Source: Pseudomonas iridis (GTDB taxonomy: Bacteria; Pseudomonadota; Gammaproteobacteria; Pseudomonadales; Pseudomonadaceae). Taken from it: 64,000 bases of DNA. The translations under genes were made by a program, and so were the position numbers. Positions within the stretch are counted from its first letter, which is position 1. Each line of letters begins with the position of its first letter. Under the pieces are notes generated by a model. That model did not search any database and was not told the origin of the DNA. It saw only the letters and a program-made list of their open reading frames with translations. Of this stretch, positions 58,697 through 64,000 are shown one piece after another. Where the stretch lies: NCBI RefSeq assembly GCF_017980685.1, contig NZ_JACXXO010000004.1, positions 186,001 through 250,000 of the forward strand, in the 5' to 3' direction.

Positions 58697-60316
58697 ATGA
58701 GCCTGTCCCTCCTGAGCCGCTACGCCTTCTTTGCCGTCTGCGTGATTTTCACCCTCGCCAGCCTGCCTTTTCTCGAACATGACTGGCTGTGGCCGATCAC
58801 TGCCGTCACTGGCGTGCTAAGCCTGCTCGGTCTGTTCGACCTGCTGCAAAGCCCACACGCGGTACGCCGCAACTACCCGATTTTGGGCAACATCCGTTAT
58901 CTGGTCGAAGGCATTCGCCCGGAGATTCGCCAGTATTTGCTGGAGTCCGACAGCGACGCCCTGCCCTTCTCGCGCGCCCAGCGTTCGCTGGTCTACTCGC
59001 GGGCAAAAAATGAAAGCGCCGACAAACCGTTCGGCACGCTGATCGATGTGTACCAATCCGGTTTCGAATTCATCGGCCATTCGATGCGTCCGGCGCCGCT
59101 GAGCGACCCGAGCAGTTTTCGCGTCACCGTCGGTGGTCCGCAGTGCACGCAGCCTTATTCGGCGTCGGTGTTCAACATCTCGGCGATGAGCTTCGGTTCA
59201 CTCAGCGCCAACGCCATCCGCGCACTGAACCAGGGAGCGAAGCTTGGCAACTTTGCCCACGACACCGGCGAAGGCAGCATCAGCCCGTATCATCGTGAAC
59301 ACGGCGGCGACCTGACCTGGGAGCTGGGCAGCGGCTATTTCGGGTGCCGCACCAGCGACGGTCGATTCGACCCGGAGCGCTTCGCCACCCAGGCGCAGAA
59401 CCCACAAGTACGCATGATCGAAATCAAGATGAGCCAGGGCGCCAAACCGGGCCACGGCGGGATCCTGCCCAAGCACAAAGTCACCAAGGAAATCGCTGAA
59501 ACCCGCGGCATCATGATGGGCGAAGACTGTGTGTCGCCGTCACGTCACAGCGCGTTTTCCACGCCGATTGAACTGATGCATTTCATCCAGCAACTGCGTG
59601 AACTGTCCGGCGGCAAACCGGTGGGTTTCAAGTTCTGCCTCGGCCATCCATGGGAGTTCATGGGCATCGCCAAAGCCATGCTGGAAACCGGCATCCTTCC
59701 TGACTTCATCGTCGTCGACGGCAAGGAAGGCGGCACCGGTGCCGCACCGGTGGAATTCACCGACCACATTGGCGTGCCGATGCGCGAAGGGCTGCTGTTC
59801 GTGCACAACACGCTGGTCGGTTTGAATCTGCGCGACAAGATCAAACTTGGCGCCAGCGGCAAAATCGTCAGCGCCTTCGACATCGCCAGCGTGCTGGCCA
59901 TCGGCGCCGATTGGGCCAACTCGTCACGCGGCTTCATGTTCGCCATCGGCTGCATCCAGTCGCAGAGCTGCCACACCAACAAATGCCCGACCGGCGTCGC
60001 CACCCAGGACGCTCTGCGCCAACGCGCGCTGGTCGTGCCGGACAAGGCGCAGCGGGTCTACAACTTCCATCGCAACACGCTCAAGGCGCTGGCAGAAATG
60101 CTCGCCGCCGCCGGCCTCGATCACCCCTCGCAACTGTCGGCCAAGCACCTGGTACGACGCATGTCGGCGACCGAGATCAAGCTGTTCTCGCAGTTGCATG
60201 TATTCCTGAAACCGGGGGAGTTGCTGACCGGAGAAGTGAATGGCGAGTTCTATTCGCGGATGTGGCAGATGGCGCGGGCGGACAGTTTTGAGCCGCAGGA
60301 AGTGGCGGCGGCCTGA
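58697..60316 (+). CDS. FMN-binding glutamate-synthase-family protein
   Basis: This 539-residue protein has two N-terminal membrane helices (about 8-50) followed by a GltS-type alpha/beta barrel. It has SVFNISAMSFGSLSANAIRAL, KMSQGAKPGHGGILP, VVDGKEGGTGAAP and a cysteine cluster CIQSQSCHTNKCPTG equivalent to the 3Fe-4S ligands of glutamate synthase. It lacks the glutaminase domain, so it does not make glutamate from glutamine on its own. The reaction is unknown. The start MSLSLLSRY has AAGGA upstream. Confidence 0.88.
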   Translation: MSLSLLSRYAFFAVCVIFTLASLPFLEHDWLWPITAVTGVLSLLGLFDLLQSPHAVRRNYPILGNIRYLVEGIRPEIRQYLLESDSDALPFSRAQRSLVYSRAKNESADKPFGTLIDVYQSGFEFIGHSMRPAPLSDPSSFRVTVGGPQCTQPYSASVFNISAMSFGSLSANAIRALNQGAKLGNFAHDTGEGSISPYHREHGGDLTWELGSGYFGCRTSDGRFDPERFATQAQNPQVRMIEIKMSQGAKPGHGGILPKHKVTKEIAETRGIMMGEDCVSPSRHSAFSTPIELMHFIQQLRELSGGKPVGFKFCLGHPWEFMGIAKAMLETGILPDFIVVDGKEGGTGAAPVEFTDHIGVPMREGLLFVHNTLVGLNLRDKIKLGASGKIVSAFDIASVLAIGADWANSSRGFMFAIGCIQSQSCHTNKCPTGVATQDALRQRALVVPDKAQRVYNFHRNTLKALAEMLAAAGLDHPSQLSAKHLVRRMSATEIKLFSQLHVFLKPGELLTGEVNGEFYSRMWQMARADSFEPQEVAAA

Positions 60317-60376
60317 GTACAGAAAGCGCCAGCCTGACGCACCGGCCGGCGCATTTTTCCCAATTGTTTGATCCAC

Positions 60377-60412
60377 AAAAAAAGCCCCGATCTCTCGACC
60401 GGGGCTTTTGTG
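60377..60412. terminator. Bidirectional terminator
   Basis: AAAAAAGCCCCG/CGGGGCTTTTGT stem-loop between the convergent glutamate-synthase-family gene and the permease, with T-tracts on both strands. Confidence 0.85.
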
Positions 60413-60428
60413 TTTCAGCTCTTACAAC

Positions 60429-61850
60429 TTACGAAGCCGAACGCACCGCACCTTGCGACACATTGGTCGGTTGTAGCTTGAACACGTAGAACAATACGGT
60501 CAGTAGCAGCAAAAACGCCGGGCCCACATAAAGCGCCACACGAGTGTCCGGGAAGTACGCCATCAGGCCGACTACCAGCACCAGGAAGGCCAGCGCAAAG
60601 TACGAACTGATCGGGTACAGCCACATTTTGTATTTAAGTGCGGCGCGTTCGCTGGCGCTCAGGCCTTTGCGGAATTTCAGCTGCGCCAGCAGGATCATCA
60701 CCCAGGTCCAGATCGCGCCGAATGTCGCGATCGAGGTTACCCAGACGAAGACTTTTTCCGGCACCAGATAGTTGAGCAGCACGCCCAGCAGCAATGCACC
60801 GATCGACAGCAACAGTGCACGACGCGGCACGCCATTGCTTGCGGTCTTGGCGAAACCGGCCGGCGCCTGGCCATTCTGCGCCAGGCTGTAGAGCATGCGC
60901 CCGGTGCTGAAGATGCCGCCGTTGCACGACGACAGCGCAGCGGTAATCACCACGAAGTTGATGATGCCGGCGGCAGTCTTGATGCCGAGACGCTCGAAAG
61001 TCATCACGAACGGGCTGCCCTGTGTGCCGATCTCGTTCCACGGGTAGATCGACAGAATCACGAACAGTGCGCCTACGTAGAACAACAGAATCCGCCAGAA
61101 CACCGAGCCGATGGCGCTGGGGATGGTCTTCTGTGGGTTCTTCGCTTCACCGGCGGTCAGGCCGATCATTTCGACGCCGAGGTAGGCGAACATCACCATT
61201 TGCAGGGACATCAACACACCGGTCACGCCGTTGGGCATGAAGCCGCCGTGGGCCCACAGGTTGGAAATCCCCAGTGCCACGCCGTCATTGCCGAAACCGA
61301 AAGCGATGATGCCGATGCCGCCGATCACCATGGCAATGATCGTGACGATTTTGATCAGGGCGAACCAGAATTCGAATTCACCGAAAGCCTTCACCGCGAT
61401 CAGGTTGATCGAGCCCATGCTGACCAGCGCCGCGAGGGCCCAGATCCAGCGCGGCACATCGGGAAACCAGATGCCCATGTACACCGCGACGGCGGTGATT
61501 TCCGCGACGCAGGTCACCAGCCACAGGAACCAGTAGTTCCAGCCAGTGAGAAAACCCGCCAACGGGCCGAGATAATCTTGCGCATAGCGACTGAACGACC
61601 CGGCCACCGGGTTGTGCACGGCCATCTCGCCGAGGGCGCGCATGATGACCAGGATCGCCAGACCGCCAAGAATGTAGGAAATCATGATCGCAGGGCCGGC
61701 CATTTCGATGGCTTTGGCCGAACCGAGAAACAGACCGACGCCGATACAGGCACCGAGCGCCATCAGGCGAATATGCCGTTCGCCGAGTTCGCGTTTGAGC
61801 GGACCGCCATTAGCGGTTTCGCCGTGAGGCAGGTGATTGCCAACTGGCAT
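60429..61850 (-). CDS. Amino acid permease, AAT family (ProY/GabP-like)
   Basis: This 473-residue proton symporter has 12 hydrophobic helices. It shows the AAT signature from ALGACIGVGLFLGSAKAI (TM1) and the conserved GEMAVHNPVAGSFSRYA, plus GLTAGEAKNPQKTIPSAI. Family members import proline, GABA, aromatic or basic amino acids; the sequence looks nearest to ProY-like proteins, but the substrate cannot be fixed by eye. It is monocistronic, with a leader of about 330 bases. Confidence 0.92.
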   Translation of the reverse strand: MPVGNHLPHGETANGGPLKRELGERHIRLMALGACIGVGLFLGSAKAIEMAGPAIMISYILGGLAILVIMRALGEMAVHNPVAGSFSRYAQDYLGPLAGFLTGWNYWFLWLVTCVAEITAVAVYMGIWFPDVPRWIWALAALVSMGSINLIAVKAFGEFEFWFALIKIVTIIAMVIGGIGIIAFGFGNDGVALGISNLWAHGGFMPNGVTGVLMSLQMVMFAYLGVEMIGLTAGEAKNPQKTIPSAIGSVFWRILLFYVGALFVILSIYPWNEIGTQGSPFVMTFERLGIKTAAGIINFVVITAALSSCNGGIFSTGRMLYSLAQNGQAPAGFAKTASNGVPRRALLLSIGALLLGVLLNYLVPEKVFVWVTSIATFGAIWTWVMILLAQLKFRKGLSASERAALKYKMWLYPISSYFALAFLVLVVGLMAYFPDTRVALYVGPAFLLLLTVLFYVFKLQPTNVSQGAVRSAS

Positions 61851-62186
61851 AGGGATACAACCTCGTCTTGTTATTGGATATGACCACCGAGAGTCGAAGC
61901 GTCGGTCGATAGGCCTTGGCTTGAATGAAACCGCGCCTGCTTCGTGGGCGGACGCGTCTCGCAGGACAACCTGCGAGATCAGCGGGGCGTGCAGTATAAA
62001 AAGCTTATGGCAGGGCTTTTCACTCTATAAATCACAAGATTCAGCGCAAGGTCTCGCGTTAACAGCAGATGATGACAAACATCACCTGAGACCTGTGGGA
62101 AAGCTCGCCGCCAAAACGGCGGCGAGTATTGCACAACAATGGTGCAGCGTCATTGCCACACACGTCATGGAACAACGGCGAAACGG
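61851..62186. other. Intergenic region, permease leader and toxin-gene tail
   Basis: These 336 bases hold the permease promoter (leftward). Near 62105-62127 a perfect GC stem CTCGCCGCC/GGCGGCGAG could end the incoming minus-strand toxin-like transcript, though its T-run is weak. No ORF is supported. Confidence 0.5.
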
Positions 62187-64000
62187 TTACGCTTTTGTGG
62201 AAGTGAGGCGTTCAGAAGAGCGCGCCGTGACCACTGGTTTGCTCATGGATTTTCGGACCATTACTCGCTCAAATACCGTGGCGCGGGATGCCGACTGCCC
62301 GAACAGGCCCGGCCTGGTAGTGGAGTAGCGGGAGATAGTTGGCGTGCCCAAAATGGCCTGATAGTGGATATTCCATACGCCGCTCTCGCGGTCATATTTC
62401 ATAAAGGCAAAACCACCCAACAGGGTGTCGAAGTTACTGTTTTGATCCGCAACGATCCCGTAATCCCGATACTCCATGGCTGCACTTTGACCCCAGCCAT
62501 GCTCATGGATCGCCAGCTTGTTGTACTGCGCATCTTCTTTGCCGCCTTCAACATGCCTGACGCGCAGCAGATTTTCCTCAAGTTGATCAACCACCAGTGA
62601 GCAACCCCCGAAGCCTGGGGTGAATACGTGATCGGGTTCACCCCACCCTGGATTGGCCGGTATGTCGACATACCCTCCCTGAGGAGCCCAGAAACCTGAC
62701 ACCGCATTGGATTGTTCAGGTATTTCACCGGCATCAATGTCGACAATTTTGATCGCGTTGAACTCGCCTTTCACCGCTGCGGAGTATTTGACACGCTGCA
62801 TCTCGAAAACAAAGTTTGCGCCTCCCTGACGATTTGCCAACCGAGTGCCGATGGCCTTCGAGTAGGGAATTCTCACAGGAGAAAACAAATCCGTATTGAT
62901 CGGTAATCGTGAAAACTCCGAGACCGACAACGCACTGTTGATCTGAGTACGTTCGGCAATGAATCGCACGTCATGGCGGGGCCCCCAATCAAGCGGGATA
63001 CCTTCCGCGCCACGCTGTACCCCGGTCGCGATAACCGGCTCCCAAAGACCGTTCGGCAGTCGTTCACGGGTCAATGACGGGCTGGCCGTCGCCAGTACTT
63101 CGTCAGTGATCTCATCGACAAAATCCTCTCTCACGGTGTCGCCGATTACCTCGCCCTCAACGTCAGCCTCTGGGCGGCTGCCGCCGCCCAGAGACAGTGG
63201 CTGCCATTGGTCCGCAGCGACTTGTATGAGCCGTGATCCTTGAGCCCGGTTGGTATCGGGATCGACGATCACCACGTCGACAATGTCGCTGTTTATCAGG
63301 AAGTCGGACCTGACCCAGTACACGGCCACCTTGCCTCTGGCATCGACATTGCGAATGAAAAAGCGCCCGTCGGGACTTCTACTGATGCCTTTGCCGCTCG
63401 GGGTCAGATCGCCAATGTCGGACGGTTTGATGGCATACCGACGAAACTCGTCATTGCCAAAGCCCACGGGCTTCAATGCATCCGGTGCCGGCGAGCGGGT
63501 CAGCGAATGGTGCCATTGACCCGCCTCATCCTGCTCAAGGAATGGCTGGTAGGCCTCTGGATTGCTCGGATGAGCGATCCGCGACTGCCCGCTGAGCGGA
63601 TCGACGACTTTCTCGAAAACAGCATCATCCAGCCGAATGTAATGCTTGCCATCAACCCGATATTGCCCCTGCGCATCAGGCTGCAAACCCTCCAGCGACA
63701 CATGGCTGCGGTAAGGCGCAAGGTCTGGCTTCCACAAGCGCTTTCGCCCGGCGGCGGCTTCAATGGCCGTGAACTCCGTATGCAGGCCGACAAACAAAGG
63801 CAGCGTTGCCACGCTGACGCCGATGTTTTCCAGCAGGTCGGTGATGTGCTCCCACCCTGCCTCCTTATCGCCCTTGCTCAACTCCTCGAAACCCTCGAGC
63901 AATTCGTACATCAACTGCACGGCCGAGATACTCAGCATCACCACACCCAGCGGCGGGACGGCGAAGGACAACAAATTCAGTGCGACCAGGCCAACGTCCA
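62187..64000 (-). CDS. Large toxin-like protein, C-terminal part, with a putative deamidase domain (partial)
   Basis: The minus-strand frame is open to the window edge, so the N-terminus is missing; about 604 residues are visible. The segment starts with two hydrophobic stretches (VALNLLSFAVPPLGVVMLSI and IGVSVATLPLFVG) flanking a Glu/Lys-rich helix, as in the membrane-associated part of the DUF6543-type protein at 47.7 kb. A beta-rich middle follows (QGQYRVDGKHYIRLDD). The last 280 residues form a separate domain in which Gly-Gly-Cys-Ser (Cys codon 62601-62603) is followed 16 residues later by His (codon 62553-62555) on the next predicted strand, as in CNF/CheD-type glutamine deamidases. Toxin function is inferred, not shown. 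Confidence 0.72.
   Translation of the reverse strand, partial: DVGLVALNLLSFAVPPLGVVMLSISAVQLMYELLEGFEELSKGDKEAGWEHITDLLENIGVSVATLPLFVGLHTEFTAIEAAAGRKRLWKPDLAPYRSHVSLEGLQPDAQGQYRVDGKHYIRLDDAVFEKVVDPLSGQSRIAHPSNPEAYQPFLEQDEAGQWHHSLTRSPAPDALKPVGFGNDEFRRYAIKPSDIGDLTPSGKGISRSPDGRFFIRNVDARGKVAVYWVRSDFLINSDIVDVVIVDPDTNRAQGSRLIQVAADQWQPLSLGGGSRPEADVEGEVIGDTVREDFVDEITDEVLATASPSLTRERLPNGLWEPVIATGVQRGAEGIPLDWGPRHDVRFIAERTQINSALSVSEFSRLPINTDLFSPVRIPYSKAIGTRLANRQGGANFVFEMQRVKYSAAVKGEFNAIKIVDIDAGEIPEQSNAVSGFWAPQGGYVDIPANPGWGEPDHVFTPGFGGCSLVVDQLEENLLRVRHVEGGKEDAQYNKLAIHEHGWGQSAAMEYRDYGIVADQNSNFDTLLGGFAFMKYDRESGVWNIHYQAILGTPTISRYSTTRPGLFGQSASRATVFERVMVRKSMSKPVVTARSSERLTSTKA

Overview
This window comes from a gammaproteobacterium of the Pseudomonas fluorescens group. 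The supporting signs are the high GC content, the fluorescent-pseudomonad REP elements between genes, and gene order matching what I recall of P. aeruginosa and P. putida (rnf-nth; argG-motY-pyrC-rnt-peroxiredoxin-bfd-bfrB-grxD; argF-ABC ATPase; glpFKRD; aatJQMP-aauSR). I see no rRNA, tRNA, CRISPR array or intact insertion sequence. Fifty-nine coding features are supported: 56 intact CDS, two that run off the window edges, and one gene remnant. Product names rest on motifs and synteny read by eye; no database search was run.

Layout. 1-5.4 kb: the end of an RND efflux pump, then an envelope-stress module. The ColRS two-component system is flanked by a minus-strand operon (methyltransferase, WapQ/InaA-type sugar kinase, small exported protein) and a divergent PAP2 phosphatase. 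A perfect ColR-type box lies in front of each target unit. 5.4-13.4 kb: groESL, fxsA, hugZ, an SDR reductase, apbC and metG. 13.4-18.4 kb: an Rnf/Rsx-type electron-transport operon that has no rnfC, overlapping nth, then a small PA3496-family gene. 18.4-20.3 kb: an AT-rich island with an orphan NarL-type response regulator and an unknown membrane protein. 20.4-27 kb: argG, motY, pyrC-rnt, a 2-Cys peroxiredoxin and the iron-storage genes bfd/bfrB/grxD with a Fur box. 27-33.4 kb: a molybdopterin oxidoreductase, argF with an ABC ATPase, a PhzF-family enzyme and a YbaK-type deacylase. 33.6-39 kb: the glycerol regulon glpF-glpK-glpR-glpD. 39-46.4 kb: the acidic amino acid uptake system aatJQMP, with a sigma-54 promoter, AauR-type upstream sites and its two-component system aauSR; glpM is translationally coupled to aauR.

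46.5-64 kb is more accessory. A 1908-residue protein of the Pseudomonas dermonecrotic-toxin-like family (DUF6543-type) lies next to an exported alpha/beta hydrolase. The metE/metR pair follows, then a Nudix-LysE-GNAT operon, the C-terminal scrap of a decayed histidine kinase, an FMN/glutamate-synthase-family protein and an amino acid permease. The window closes inside a second large toxin-like gene whose C-terminal domain carries a Gly-Gly-Cys-Ser ... His arrangement (16 residues apart) like that of CNF/CheD-type glutamine deamidases.

The most interesting items are the two giant toxin-like genes, above all the putative deamidase domain at 62.2-63 kb. Next are the Rnf operon lacking RnfC, whose RnfB has lost its membrane anchor and gained three helical repeats, and the compact ColRS regulon, which appears to include a small uncharacterised exported protein.
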